Origin: Pyrodictiaceae archaeon
GTDB taxonomy: Archaea > Thermoproteota > Thermoprotei_A > Sulfolobales > WANQ01
DNA length: 64,000 bases
NCBI GenBank assembly: GCA_015521735.1
Contig: WANQ01000043.1
Coordinates: 1 to 64,000 of the forward strand
Direction of reading: 5' to 3'
Below, piece by piece: positions 50,217-59,049 of the stretch. Within the stretch, counting starts at the first letter, position 1; the number at the start of each line of letters is the position of its first letter. The position numbers and the translations under genes were made by a program. A model generated the notes under the pieces. It saw only the letters and a program-made list of their open reading frames with translations. It was not told the origin of the DNA and ran no database searches.

Positions 50217-51110
50217 ATGGCTAAAGACAAGTATAGCGAAGTACTTAGACCCATAAGGAATAAACCATTTATCTCCTTCGCTATACCATCATCAATAGTA
50301 TCTGAAGCCCCCGATCTAAGAGAGAAGACACGGAAAATAGGCTACATAGGACGTGCTGCAGCAATATTTAGAGTAGAAGAAATACTCGTTTACAGAGACG
50401 ATGACTACGATAACCTTAAACTAGTTGAAACAATACTTAGCTACCTAGAAACACCCCCCTACCTTAAGAGACGACTTATACCACGAAATCCTCTACTAAG
50501 ATATGCTGGAATACTACCTCCACTTAAAACACCACATCACGTACACCCAAGAATATTTAATACAAGGTATAGGGAAGGCATAGTTACATCAACTACTGCT
50601 AACGGATCAATAGTAGATATAGGATTAGATAAACAAGGCCTAGTACCCAAGGTAAAGCTCAGAGTTGGCTCAAGAGTTACAGTTAAAGTAAAAGGTATTA
50701 ATAGAGATAGATATATACTTGAACTAGTTGACAGAGAATCCATAGACATATACTGGGGCTATAAGCTGGAAACATATAATTCCATGGAAGATATGCTTAG
50801 AGAAGCTACTAGGAAATATGATGTAGTAATAGGTGCTACTAAAAAAGGCGAAATACTATACAACATAGAGAAACAGTTAATGAACAACCTCGTTGAGAAG
50901 AACAAGGTACTCATAGTATTTGGTGGACCAAAACACGATATAGATGAAATAGCTTCAAAAGAAGGAGTAGATATCAAGGAGTATTGTGACTACCTAGTTA
51001 ACTTTATACCAAGACAGGGAGTAGAAAGTGTTAGAACAGAAGAGGCTATACTAATAGTACTTGGCATAATCAATTACTTGAAAGAAAAATACCTACTTAA
51101 CACTAACTAA
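50217..51110 (+). CDS. SPOUT-class RNA methyltransferase (DUF171)
   Basis: A 297-residue archaeal homologue of SPOUT1/C9orf114. The N-terminus PFISFAIPSSIVSEAPDLRE, GYIGRAAAIFRVEEILVYRD, LKTPHHVHPR, an inserted OB-fold (about residues 118-165: RYREGIVTSTTANGSIVDIG, then GLVPKVKLRVGSRVTVKVKG), and the C-terminal knot KVLIVFGGPKHDIDEIASKE with FIPRQGVESVRTEEAI are all present. It should transfer a methyl group from SAM to RNA; the target in archaea is not established. GAGG precedes the ATG. The 211-bp gap upstream (50006-50216) shows no feature I can call. Confidence 0.85.
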   Translation: MAKDKYSEVLRPIRNKPFISFAIPSSIVSEAPDLREKTRKIGYIGRAAAIFRVEEILVYRDDDYDNLKLVETILSYLETPPYLKRRLIPRNPLLRYAGILPPLKTPHHVHPRIFNTRYREGIVTSTTANGSIVDIGLDKQGLVPKVKLRVGSRVTVKVKGINRDRYILELVDRESIDIYWGYKLETYNSMEDMLREATRKYDVVIGATKKGEILYNIEKQLMNNLVEKNKVLIVFGGPKHDIDEIASKEGVDIKEYCDYLVNFIPRQGVESVRTEEAILIVLGIINYLKEKYLLNTN

Positions 51111-51230
51111 AACCTATTATACTGAAACCGTAGCTCCAGTACACTCCATGTAGACCTAAGTAGCCCATATCATTATAACACATAAATAAGCTAGACTATG
51201 CTAATAGGTCAGACTACAACATAGGTGTCA

Positions 51231-51241
51231 AACCTTAAATA
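51231..51241 (+). promoter_or_regulatory. TATA box of second vapBC
   Basis: AACCTTAAATA at 51231-51241 is a BRE/TATA-like element. It places transcription start near 51263. This makes the GTG at 51244 untranscribed and supports the ATG at 51274 as the real start of the antitoxin. Confidence 0.45.
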
Positions 51242-51273
51242 GCGTGTTGGATACTATTATACTGGTTGAACCC

Positions 51274-51522
51274 ATGAGCCTAGTTATAGAGTCAAAGGTT
51301 GGTAGAAAAAGAGTAATTGTTATACCCAAGGCTATAGCTGAAGCAGTAAAGATTCGTGAAGGACAAAAGATTAGGATAATGGCTGTAGAGGATAAGATAG
51401 TAATAGAGCCTGTAAGAGATGCAATATGGCTTGCACTCTATGGGGAAAAGATAGGTAGGATACTACCAGAAGAAATTGAAGAGGAGAGTATGCGTGAGCA
51501 AGAAAAGCTTGCAGAGAAGTAG
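51274..51522 (+). CDS. vapB: AbrB-type antitoxin (VapB)
   Basis: An 82-residue AbrB-fold protein: KVGRKRVIVIPKAIAEAVKI is the DNA-binding hairpin, then RIMAVEDKIVIEPVRDAIWL and an acidic C-terminus (PEEIEEESMREQEKL) to bind the toxin. The open frame starts at GTG 51244, but the TATA box at 51231-51241 argues for ATG 51274. It overlaps the PIN-domain gene. Second VapBC pair of the window and not very similar to the first. Confidence 0.8.
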   Translation: MSLVIESKVGRKRVIVIPKAIAEAVKIREGQKIRIMAVEDKIVIEPVRDAIWLALYGEKIGRILPEEIEEESMREQEKLAEK

Positions 51523-51943
51523 ACTGCTACTTGATACATCATTTATTCTACCAGTTCTAGGCTTCGAGTCTTCAGCTAGAGTAATGAGGGCTTTTCAGAG
51601 ACTCGGCTCCTACGAGTTATACTATAATGATATAAGTGTACTTGAAGCACTATGGAAGATAGTAAAGGTAATTAAAGGGACAAGAAAAGAACTCCAACGC
51701 ATTAAGGAAGGAGTTATAGCCATAAAGAAAACCATGAAGTATGCACCAATTAGTGGAGAAGTTGTTGAAAAAGCCATACACATGTATAAGCTAGGTCATA
51801 AGGACATGATAGATAACCTACTCTACTCAACTGCTATAGTAAATAAACTCAAACTACTTACCGTGGATAGAGAGCTAATAGAGTTCGTGGAGAAACATGA
51901 CCTTGTGAGAGACGCTATTATTACACCAGAAGAATTAGAGTAA
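51494..51943 (+). CDS. vapC: PIN-domain ribonuclease toxin (VapC)
   Basis: A 149-residue PIN protein. LLLDTSFILPVLG gives the first Asp, EALWKIVK the Glu, HKDMIDNLLYSTA the third acid and LLTVDRELIEFV the fourth. The longer open frame begins at TTG 51476, but GGAGAG at 51483-51488 sits correctly before the GTG at 51494, so I use that. Its start lies inside vapB, the usual coupling. RNA target unknown. Confidence 0.78.
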   Translation: MSKKSLQRSRLLLDTSFILPVLGFESSARVMRAFQRLGSYELYYNDISVLEALWKIVKVIKGTRKELQRIKEGVIAIKKTMKYAPISGEVVEKAIHMYKLGHKDMIDNLLYSTAIVNKLKLLTVDRELIEFVEKHDLVRDAIITPEELE

Positions 51944-51994
51944 TCCCAACCTGGTTCTACAAGTTATAAGAGAAGAATGCTTGTTTCACGGTGT

Positions 51995-52482
51995 TCATGG
52001 CTCTATGTCGAATGGTAGTTCAAGTAGTTGCTTTAATTTCCTAAATCTCGGTTTACCCAACTTTATTCTACCTATACACTTAGAGCTTGGTGTATGCTCT
52101 TTATTGCATGCGTTAATGTTCCATATACTACCATCTGTATCGTACACTATTGTTATGTAGAGTGTTTTACTTCAGATGGTACTGGAAATAAATCATATAT
52201 TATGTTGCCATAGGTTTTCTCTGCTTCTTCTCTAGGCATAACCTTTACCTCTATTCTAAGCCCTTCCTCAATTTTCTTATTGGCTAGTTCCTCTATAGCT
52301 TTAATTTCTTCTGGTGAGGGCTTTCTATTATACTTTACAGTTAGTCTACCATGTTTACCTTTAACATAGGTACTTGCAGTCCACATAGCCTCTTCTCCTA
52401 GAACCTTGACAACAGCGCCCTTGAGTATGTGTAAAGCTGTATGTGTTCGAACCTCTTCTGGATATTCATCAATACAGCTCAT
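51995..52482 (-). pseudogene. alaX: AlaX-S alanyl-tRNA editing protein, frameshifted
   Basis: The intact frame (52153-52482, 109 residues) has the first zinc pair [12 protein letters not shown] and ends in [12 protein letters not shown]. The missing half is in another frame just downstream: it reads IVYDTDGSIWNINACNKEHT, containing the CxxxH of AlaX, and ends at TGA 51995. Adding one A to the A4 run (T4 at 52165-52168 on the plus strand) restores [20 protein letters not shown] and a full protein of about 162 residues, the normal AlaX-S length. So this is a one-base deletion in a short homopolymer: a recent pseudogene, a sequencing error or slippage-corrected expression. Confidence 0.85.
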
Positions 52483-52551
52483 AAGTAGTCCCTAACACAT
52501 GTTAGGGGTGAGGGTTAGGGTAAAAGAACTTTACATGGTCTTAAATTATAC

Positions 52552-53838
52552 TTAGGCTTCTATGGGGTTAACTACATGTCCTATGAACAGTATTGTATTG
52601 GTATTTCTATCCCAGATCATGTATATGAATGGCTTATCAACTACTACTTCTTCATCTACTACTGGAAGGGATTCCACAATTATTATTGCTGTAGCTGCAG
52701 CTGCTTCAGTTCCCTTCTCGTTTACCTTGATTACAGCTTGATGTACTACTTTACTAACCCATATACTACCTACACCTACATTAGCCATCCTAGTTAAGTC
52801 AGCTCTACCTGGCGTGAAGACCTCTCTTACCCCTAGTTCTTTGAGTACTTCTACTAGGTCTGTTCTCAATGTTATATTGAATTTAGGCATTATGAGCCAA
52901 ATCTTTCTTCTAGAACTCTCCTCCTTAAGCTTGTTTAAGGCTTCTATAACTAGTTTTTGATACTTGTAGCGTATATCGTTGTGATTCTCGGGTACTATTA
53001 CTATCATTGAAATACTTGTATTATTGTAGGGTACTTCTACTACTGTATAGCCATCACCGTGTACTACTCTTAGCTTATCGCTAATCAACTCCATAGCTGG
53101 TACTTCAACATAGGTTTCACCAGTCCAGAACCTAATAGGTGATGTAGGCTTAAACTCTTCAACCCAGTTAGCCTTAAAATAGATGACTGATACAATAACA
53201 GCTACAACATTTTCATCTACATCATCTCTACTAATTAGTTCTCTTATTAGGCCTCTCGTCTTAGTACTAACCCATTCATTGATATCCGAGACCAGCTGGC
53301 CAATACTTTCAAAGTACTTTACTTCTGCATCATAACATTTACGTACTAGTTCAATATACTCTTCTCGGAAGGGGTATCCCTGCTTAAGCCAAATAGCATT
53401 AGCTACTATGAGTGCTGTATTATCATTATTGTTTAAAGGTAAAGAGCCTAGTAATTCTTGATAAGCCTTACATAGGCTATTATCGGCTAAACCCATAACG
53501 CTACCTAGCTCTCTTCTAGTACTCCCATTAGCACCCTCATAGAGTAGTGTTAACGCAATGTAAATGTTGAAAGGCGATACTACAGTATTCTTATTCCAGT
53601 TTCTCTCCAAGACCCTACCATATACTTTCAACGTGAAGTTGTTAATCCTTTCAACTAGTTCGGGAACACTGACTTCATTAAAACTGGACTCATTGCTAGG
53701 ATTTAGTACCCCAACATTTGCATTGTAGAGTTCTATGGATAACATAGTGAATGAGATAACTATAGTAGCTAGAATAATCATAGCTACTAGTACTATGAGA
53801 AACAATACCGTACTACGCATACATGCGCCCCATAACAT
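52552..53838 (-). CDS. Membrane-anchored serpin (protease inhibitor)
   Basis: A 428-residue serpin, rare in archaea. An N-terminal helix (TVLFLIVLVAMIILATIVIS) anchors or exports it. Family blocks: TVVSPFNIYIALTLLYEGAN, VIVSVIYFKANWVEEFKP, LIMPKFNITLRTDLVEVLKE, VVHQAVIKVNEKGTEAAAAT and VVDKPFIYMIWDRNTNTILF. The hinge EKGTEAAAATA has the small residues needed for loop insertion, so it should be inhibitory. By alignment to alpha-1-antitrypsin the scissile bond falls near Ser-Leu in IIIVESLPVV, pointing to chymotrypsin- or subtilisin-like targets (inference). It probably protects the cell surface from proteases. Confidence 0.92.
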   Translation of the reverse strand: MLWGACMRSTVLFLIVLVAMIILATIVISFTMLSIELYNANVGVLNPSNESSFNEVSVPELVERINNFTLKVYGRVLERNWNKNTVVSPFNIYIALTLLYEGANGSTRRELGSVMGLADNSLCKAYQELLGSLPLNNNDNTALIVANAIWLKQGYPFREEYIELVRKCYDAEVKYFESIGQLVSDINEWVSTKTRGLIRELISRDDVDENVVAVIVSVIYFKANWVEEFKPTSPIRFWTGETYVEVPAMELISDKLRVVHGDGYTVVEVPYNNTSISMIVIVPENHNDIRYKYQKLVIEALNKLKEESSRRKIWLIMPKFNITLRTDLVEVLKELGVREVFTPGRADLTRMANVGVGSIWVSKVVHQAVIKVNEKGTEAAAATAIIIVESLPVVDEEVVVDKPFIYMIWDRNTNTILFIGHVVNPIEA

Positions 53839-53855
53839 TATGCTTACCTAGTATT

Positions 53856-53881
53856 GTTTAAACCTAGTTATTGGAACTAGG
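53856..53881 (-). promoter_or_regulatory. Serpin promoter with dyad
   Basis: CCTAGTT (53863-53869) and AACTAGG (53875-53881) are perfect 7-bp inverted arms. The minus-strand TATA-like GTTTAAAC at 53856-53863 touches the left arm, only about 20 bases from the ATG at 53838, so the mRNA is probably leaderless. Bound protein at the dyad could compete with TBP/TFB. Role inferred. Confidence 0.35.
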
Positions 53882-54026
53882 TGTTCGACTATCTAGAATC
53901 ACTAGCTAGCGCAACTAGCTTGCTAGAGAAGTTTAAGTCTAATAGTTGATGTGGGAGATAAGATTGTATTAGTCCATGTCAATAATTATACTGTGGGCTC
54001 TAATACTTGTTAGTGGGTTGATGTAT

Positions 54027-54875
54027 ATGAAAGCGTATGTTTCAATTGATTTAGAAGGTTTACCCGGTATATCCAGTATTTCTCAAGTGGGTCCTAGGTA
54101 CTCTTTATACGATGATGCACGTAGGATTATGACTTGGATAACAAATACTGTGTCCAGGCAATTATTGAAGGAAGGATTTAGTCATGTAACTGTAGCTGAT
54201 AGTCATGGGTATATGGCTAATATAGCATACATGGATGTAGTGGAGAATGTAGAGCTTATTCAAGGATACCCTAGACCATACTCTATGATGATAGGAGTAG
54301 AGGAGGGCTATGATGCAGTACTAATGATAGGATACCATGCACGTGCAGGTACTCTAAAAGGATTCCTAGACCATACATATAGTTCTACTACAATACACAG
54401 AATATACGTAAACAATGAGCTTGCAAGTGAGTACTACTTAAATGCACTTTATGCTGGATACTACGATGTACCAGTAATAATGGTTGCAGGAGACGAGTAT
54501 CTAAGAGAAGAAGTAGAAAAACATACACCATGGGCTATTTTCATAGCATTAAAGAAGGGGTATAGTAGGTTATCAGCAAAATACTCGTCAACAAGAATAG
54601 TAGAAAAGAAACTTAGTGAAGGAATAAGAGAAGCTGTAAAAGTTTTAAAGAAAGGAGAGGCAAGACCACTAAAACCTAATGGTACGTTAAAGCTTAGAAT
54701 TGAGTTGAAGAACCAAGTCTACGCTGATATGGCTCAACTAGTACCAGGTACTAGGAGAGTTGACGCCTATACTATTGAGTATGAAGCAAAGAATCCTGTA
54801 GAAGCACTAGGTGTTGTAGAAGTTGTCGCATGGCTTGGAATAGCAGGGTACACTATGATTGAGCGTCAACGTTAG
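54027..54875 (+). CDS. M55-family D-aminopeptidase (DppA-like)
   Basis: A zinc aminopeptidase of the DppA type, 282 residues from this start. MKAYVSIDLEGLPGISSISQ carries the Asp and Glu of the metal site; VTVADSHGYMANI the Asp-Ser-His; LMIGYHARAGTLKGFLDHTY the later His residues. The family cleaves D-amino-acid or other small peptides in ring-shaped decamers. The open frame begins at ATG 53976 and would add a hydrophobic stretch, but a TATA box (AATTATAC, about 53984-53992) lies inside it, and family members start at the MKxYxSxDxEG motif. Confidence 0.85.
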   Translation: MKAYVSIDLEGLPGISSISQVGPRYSLYDDARRIMTWITNTVSRQLLKEGFSHVTVADSHGYMANIAYMDVVENVELIQGYPRPYSMMIGVEEGYDAVLMIGYHARAGTLKGFLDHTYSSTTIHRIYVNNELASEYYLNALYAGYYDVPVIMVAGDEYLREEVEKHTPWAIFIALKKGYSRLSAKYSSTRIVEKKLSEGIREAVKVLKKGEARPLKPNGTLKLRIELKNQVYADMAQLVPGTRRVDAYTIEYEAKNPVEALGVVEVVAWLGIAGYTMIERQR

Positions 54876-54978
54876 CTACAGTAATGCCTACTAAATAGTA
54901 TTGTCTCCTAGAAACATTGTCTTTGCTGTACATGCTTTAAAACTTGTTTTTGCTTGTTATGTAGGGTTATAAAAATAA

Positions 54979-54990
54979 GTTTTTATACTA
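54979..54990 (+). promoter_or_regulatory. Promoter of cytosolic sulfhydrogenase operon
   Basis: GTTTTTATACTA at 54979-54990 is the best TATA box, predicting a start near 55009-55014; TTATAAAAAT at 54967-54976 is an alternative. Upstream, AAAAC-tt-GTTTT (about 54939-54950) is a weak dyad. The remaining 174-bp gap has nothing further. Confidence 0.4.
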
Positions 54991-55049
54991 AGTTTTGCGT
55001 GAAATAATAACGTGTTTTCAATTACCAATAAGGACTAGGTTAAACCATC

Positions 55050-56138
55050 ATGTCTCTAACAGGATTATACTACGGTAAACCCGTGGAACTAGTAAAGCTT
55101 TTCAATACATTGAAGTCTAGAGGATACAAGGTAATAGGACCTAAGGTTGTTGAAGGTGTTATAAGGTTAGAGGAACTAGGCTCCTATGAAGAATTAGCAA
55201 GCAATGTAAGTGATATACAAGAACCTGGTAGATACAGGCTTGTAGACGGAGGCAAGTATTTTAGGCATGGACCTGATTCTCCTAAGAAGATGCTCTATCC
55301 GCCAAGACTAACATTGTTTAGGATTACTAAAGACTATAGGATAGAGGTACCAGAAGTAGAAGTACCTAAGATAGCCTTCTTCGCCTTAAAGCCATGTGAT
55401 TTAGCGGCAATACAGGTTATGGACCGGGTTCAAGGCTGTTTAGGTGATGCATACTATAACTTAGTAAGAAGGAATCTCGTCATAGTAGTTGAGAACTGTG
55501 TAGAACCTGGAGGAACATGTTTTTGTGCAACTATGGGTACTGGGCCAATAGCTTCTAAGGGATTTGATGTTGCTTTTACACGTATAAGAGATGACTTAGT
55601 GGTATTTGAGGCTGGTAGTAGCCTGGGAGTAGAGCTACTTGACGAACTAGAACTAGAGCCTCTTGACGAGAAACTCTATAGGGAGTTCATTGATGTCGTA
55701 CGTAGAGCTTACTCTAAGGCTAGACCCATAGAACTACCAGATAAGTTACCAGAACTATTAGAGCTCACCTTAGACTCAGACATGTATAAGGAGATAGCTG
55801 AAAAATGCCTAGGATGCGCTAACTGCAACATGGTTTGCCCTACATGCTTCTGCTTTGACGTAATAGACATACCATACTATGATGGATCAGCTGAGAGAGT
55901 AAGGGTATGGGATGGATGCTTCTCCTACAATTACGCTGCAGTAGCTGGAGGACACTATCGTCCAGATCTATGGGCTAGGTATCGCCACTGGTTTCTACAC
56001 AAATTCTCGTACTGGGTTAAGCAGTTTGGAACCTATGGATGTGTTGGATGTGGTAGATGTATCACATGGTGTCCTGTAGGAATAGATGTACGTGATACTC
56101 TCCGTAGAGCTATAAAGGAGGCTGAAAAACATGGTTAA
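55050..56138 (+). CDS. hydB: Cytosolic [NiFe] sulfhydrogenase beta subunit
   Basis: A 362-residue iron-sulfur subunit related to anaerobic sulfite reductase AsrA. The C-terminal third has two [4Fe-4S] motifs, CLGCANCNMVCPTCFCFDV and CVGCGRCITWCPVGID. The N-terminal part has further cysteines (CDLAAIQVMDR, VENCVEPGGTCFC). It carries electrons between the flavin subunit and the hydrogenase dimer. First gene of a four-gene operon (beta-gamma-delta-alpha) in the order of Pyrococcus hydrogenase I/II; overlaps gamma by eight bases. Confidence 0.92.
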   Translation: MSLTGLYYGKPVELVKLFNTLKSRGYKVIGPKVVEGVIRLEELGSYEELASNVSDIQEPGRYRLVDGGKYFRHGPDSPKKMLYPPRLTLFRITKDYRIEVPEVEVPKIAFFALKPCDLAAIQVMDRVQGCLGDAYYNLVRRNLVIVVENCVEPGGTCFCATMGTGPIASKGFDVAFTRIRDDLVVFEAGSSLGVELLDELELEPLDEKLYREFIDVVRRAYSKARPIELPDKLPELLELTLDSDMYKEIAEKCLGCANCNMVCPTCFCFDVIDIPYYDGSAERVRVWDGCFSYNYAAVAGGHYRPDLWARYRHWFLHKFSYWVKQFGTYGCVGCGRCITWCPVGIDVRDTLRRAIKEAEKHG

Positions 56139-56967
56139 ACTTGAATACAAGCTCATACCTAAGATAGCTGTTGTAGAAGATGTTAGAGAGGAAACACCCA
56201 ACGTAAGAACATTTTATTTAAGAGTAGATGATTTAGGCCAAGAACCACTACCAGGGCAATTCAATGAACTCTATATTCCTGGTGGTGGCGAGGTACCAAT
56301 ATCTGTTAGCGATATAGTTGAAGTGAACGGTAGGAAGCTTATAGCCCATACTGTTAGGTTTATTGGAAGTGTTACCTGGATGTTTAGTAGGCTAGAGAAG
56401 GGTTCACGTATAGGTATAAGAGGACCCTACGGTAAGGGCTGGCCTATTGAAAGGCTTAGAGGTAGGGATATACTATTAGTTGCAGGTGGCTTAGGCTTAG
56501 CTCCTCTTAGACCAGTTATACGTGAAGTAGAGAGGAACCGTGGCCTATATGGTAGACTCATAATACTGTATGGTGCACGTACACCAAGAGATCTCCTATA
56601 CCGTTACGAATATCATCGATACGAGGATATACCTAATACAGAGCTATTAGTAACAGTTGATAAAGCTACTAGTTCATGGAGAGGCCATGTAGGAGTTGTA
56701 ACTAAGCTTATACCGCTAGTAGAGCTAGACGTTGAGAATACTATAGCTCTCGTATGTGGACCAGAAATAATGATGAGGTTCACGGTTAAGGAGTTGAAGA
56801 AGAGGGGGTTCAAGGACAATCAAATCTACCTATCACTTGAAAGGAGAATGAAGTGTGGTGTAGGCTTATGTGGCCACTGTCAAATGGGACCCTACTTCGT
56901 ATGTAAGCATGGACCTGTTTTCCCCTACTGGTTTATCAAGAAGTACTTCTGGGTGGATCAAATATGA
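56131..56967 (+). CDS. hydG: Cytosolic [NiFe] sulfhydrogenase gamma subunit
   Basis: A 278-residue FAD and NAD(P)-binding subunit. LPGQFNELYIPGGGEVPISV binds FAD, RIGIRGPYGKGWPIERLRGR and DILLVAGGLGLAPLRPVIRE the nucleotide. The C-terminal [2Fe-2S] motif is MKCGVGLCGHCQMGPYFVCK. It exchanges electrons with NADP(H) in characterised homologues. Overlaps both neighbours (beta by eight bases, delta by four). Confidence 0.92.
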   Translation: MVKLEYKLIPKIAVVEDVREETPNVRTFYLRVDDLGQEPLPGQFNELYIPGGGEVPISVSDIVEVNGRKLIAHTVRFIGSVTWMFSRLEKGSRIGIRGPYGKGWPIERLRGRDILLVAGGLGLAPLRPVIREVERNRGLYGRLIILYGARTPRDLLYRYEYHRYEDIPNTELLVTVDKATSSWRGHVGVVTKLIPLVELDVENTIALVCGPEIMMRFTVKELKKRGFKDNQIYLSLERRMKCGVGLCGHCQMGPYFVCKHGPVFPYWFIKKYFWVDQI

Positions 56968-57737
56968 AGAAGCTCCGTATAGCTGTTTACAAGTTTGCTA
57001 GTTGTGATGGATGCCAGCTACAGCTACTTAACCTTGAAGACGAGTTACTGGATCTTGTAGAACACGTAGAGTTTGCAATGTTCTATGAGGCTAGTAGTGA
57101 TGTTAAGCCAGGACCCTACGATGTAGCATTCATTGAAGGAGCAGTATCAACTCCTGAAGAAGAAGAAATCGTTAGGAAGGCTAGAGAGGAGTCTAAGATA
57201 GTTGTAGCTATTGGTGCATGTGCTACTGCTGGAGGAATACAGGCTCTTAGAAACTGGGCTAATGTTGAAGAATACAAGAAGTACGTCTACCCTAACCCCG
57301 AATGGATTAAAGCCTTAGAGAAAGCCCACCCCATTTCAGATTACATTAAGGTAGACTACGAGATACGTGGATGCCCAGTAAGTAAGGAGCAGTTATCATT
57401 CTTTATAAGACAGTTACTCATAGGCAAGAAGCCTACACTACCAGTTGATAGCGTATGCATGGAGTGTAAGATGAAGGGTAATGTATGCTTAATGGTTACA
57501 AAGGGAATACCATGCCTAGGGCCCGTAACCATGGCTGGATGCGGTGCTATATGCCCAAGTTACGGACGTGGATGCTATGGATGCTATGGGCCCATGATTG
57601 ACCCTAAACCCAGAGCATTAGCACAAGCATTCGTAAAGATGATGGGGTTGAGTAAACGGGATGTAGCTTTATTGTTCAAATCATTTACTGGTTGGAGTAA
57701 ACCATTCCGTGAGGTGGTAGATGAGTATGGCAAGTGA
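56964..57737 (+). CDS. hydD: Cytosolic [NiFe] sulfhydrogenase delta (small) subunit
   Basis: A 257-residue small subunit. The proximal cluster is bound by FASCDGCQ, AIGACATAGG and RGCPVSK. The C-terminal domain carries the other two clusters: CMECKMKGNVCL, PCLGPVTMAGCGAICP and GCYGCYGPM. This complete layout is the reference for the rearranged subunits at 59050 and 61741. It overlaps the alpha gene by 17 bases. Confidence 0.93.
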   Translation: MKKLRIAVYKFASCDGCQLQLLNLEDELLDLVEHVEFAMFYEASSDVKPGPYDVAFIEGAVSTPEEEEIVRKAREESKIVVAIGACATAGGIQALRNWANVEEYKKYVYPNPEWIKALEKAHPISDYIKVDYEIRGCPVSKEQLSFFIRQLLIGKKPTLPVDSVCMECKMKGNVCLMVTKGIPCLGPVTMAGCGAICPSYGRGCYGCYGPMIDPKPRALAQAFVKMMGLSKRDVALLFKSFTGWSKPFREVVDEYGK

Positions 57738-59031
57738 AGTAGAAAGAACATTTAAAGTAGACTACCTTGCTAGAGTTGAAGGAGAAGGTAGAGTCTACGT
57801 TAAGATGAGAAATGGTAGAATAGAGAGAGTTGAAGTAGGAATATTTGAGCCTCCTAGATTCTTTGAAGCATTCCTTAGAGGTAGAAAATACCTTGAGGTA
57901 CCAGATATTACAGCTAGAATCTGTGGTATATGCCCAATAGCATATATCATGAGCTCTAGCCGTGCATTCGAGAAATTATTTGGCATAGAGTTAACTGAAG
58001 AACTCAAAACGCTTAGAAGAATAATCTACCTAGGCGAATGGATAGAAAGCCACATGCTACACATAGCAATGCTCCATGCACCAGACTTCCTAGGATGCCA
58101 TAGCATAATAGAGATAGCAAGAAAGCATCCACAATTCGCAAAAGACTCTCTACTAGTCAAGGCATGGGGTAATAAGGTCATAGAAGTTATAGGTGGTAGA
58201 TCAGTACACCCAGTTTCATGCCGTGTTGGGGGATTCCACCGAATAATAAAACGTGAACAACTACTAGGACTACTAAAGAAAATATATGATGTAAAAAATG
58301 CTGCTAAGAGAATACTTGAATTCGTACTACAACTACCAATACCAGATTTCAAACGAGACATAGAGTTCATGTCACTTAAAGGAGATAAAGAGTACCCAAT
58401 ACTTGAAGGTAGAGTTGTATCCAATAAGGGCATAGATGTACCAGAAGACGAGTTCGAGAAAGTAGTAGAAGTACAACAAGTACCATACTCTAATGCACTA
58501 AGATACAGGGTTAAGGGTAGAGGAACATATGTTACCGGGCCTATAGCAAGATTCAATCTAAACTACAAGCTACTACTACCAGAGGTAAGAGAAGTAGTAG
58601 AAGCCTATGGATATAAGGCACCATTAACAAATACTTATCAAAGCATTATAGCAAGAGCAGCAGAAGTATACCAAGCAGTCCTAGAACTAGAAGAACTAAT
58701 ATTATCATATCGTGAACCTAGTCAACCATACATAGAAGGCGAAGTAAGAGAGGGGTGGAGTGCAGCTATAACGGAGGCACCAAGGGGAATGCTTTACCAT
58801 GCCTATAGAGTAGATAGTGAAGGATACGTAGTAGATGCTAACATAATACCTCCTACAGCACAAAACCTAGCAGCAATGGAGGAGGACATAAAAGCACAGG
58901 AAGAAGTACTGTGGCGTGAACCCTATGAGAAAGCAAAACTACTAGTACAGCAAACAATAAGAAACTATGATCCATGCATATCATGCTCCGTACATACGGT
59001 AAAAGTAATAATAGAGAAACAACATTCTTAG
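57721..59031 (+). CDS. hydA: Cytosolic [NiFe] sulfhydrogenase alpha (large) subunit
   Basis: A 436-residue catalytic subunit, group 3b type. NiFe ligands are in RICGICPIAYIMSS and YDPCISCSVH. The tail TVKVIIEKQHS after the last motif would be removed by a maturation protease. Start at ATG 57721 (or ATG 57727). With the beta, gamma and delta subunits it forms a soluble NADP-linked hydrogenase that can also reduce sulfur in Thermococcales. Converges with the hybrid hydrogenase operon, 18 bases between stops. Confidence 0.94.
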   Translation: MSMASEVERTFKVDYLARVEGEGRVYVKMRNGRIERVEVGIFEPPRFFEAFLRGRKYLEVPDITARICGICPIAYIMSSSRAFEKLFGIELTEELKTLRRIIYLGEWIESHMLHIAMLHAPDFLGCHSIIEIARKHPQFAKDSLLVKAWGNKVIEVIGGRSVHPVSCRVGGFHRIIKREQLLGLLKKIYDVKNAAKRILEFVLQLPIPDFKRDIEFMSLKGDKEYPILEGRVVSNKGIDVPEDEFEKVVEVQQVPYSNALRYRVKGRGTYVTGPIARFNLNYKLLLPEVREVVEAYGYKAPLTNTYQSIIARAAEVYQAVLELEELILSYREPSQPYIEGEVREGWSAAITEAPRGMLYHAYRVDSEGYVVDANIIPPTAQNLAAMEEDIKAQEEVLWREPYEKAKLLVQQTIRNYDPCISCSVHTVKVIIEKQHS

Positions 59032-59049
59032 CTTAAAATACTCTTACAT

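Noticed and set aside
54939..54950. AAAAC-tt-GTTTT dyad before the sulfhydrogenase operon as a further member of the AAC-N3-GTT motif
   Set aside because: Spacer is two, not three, and the arms are simple A/T runs, so it is likely to occur by chance in AT-rich promoters.
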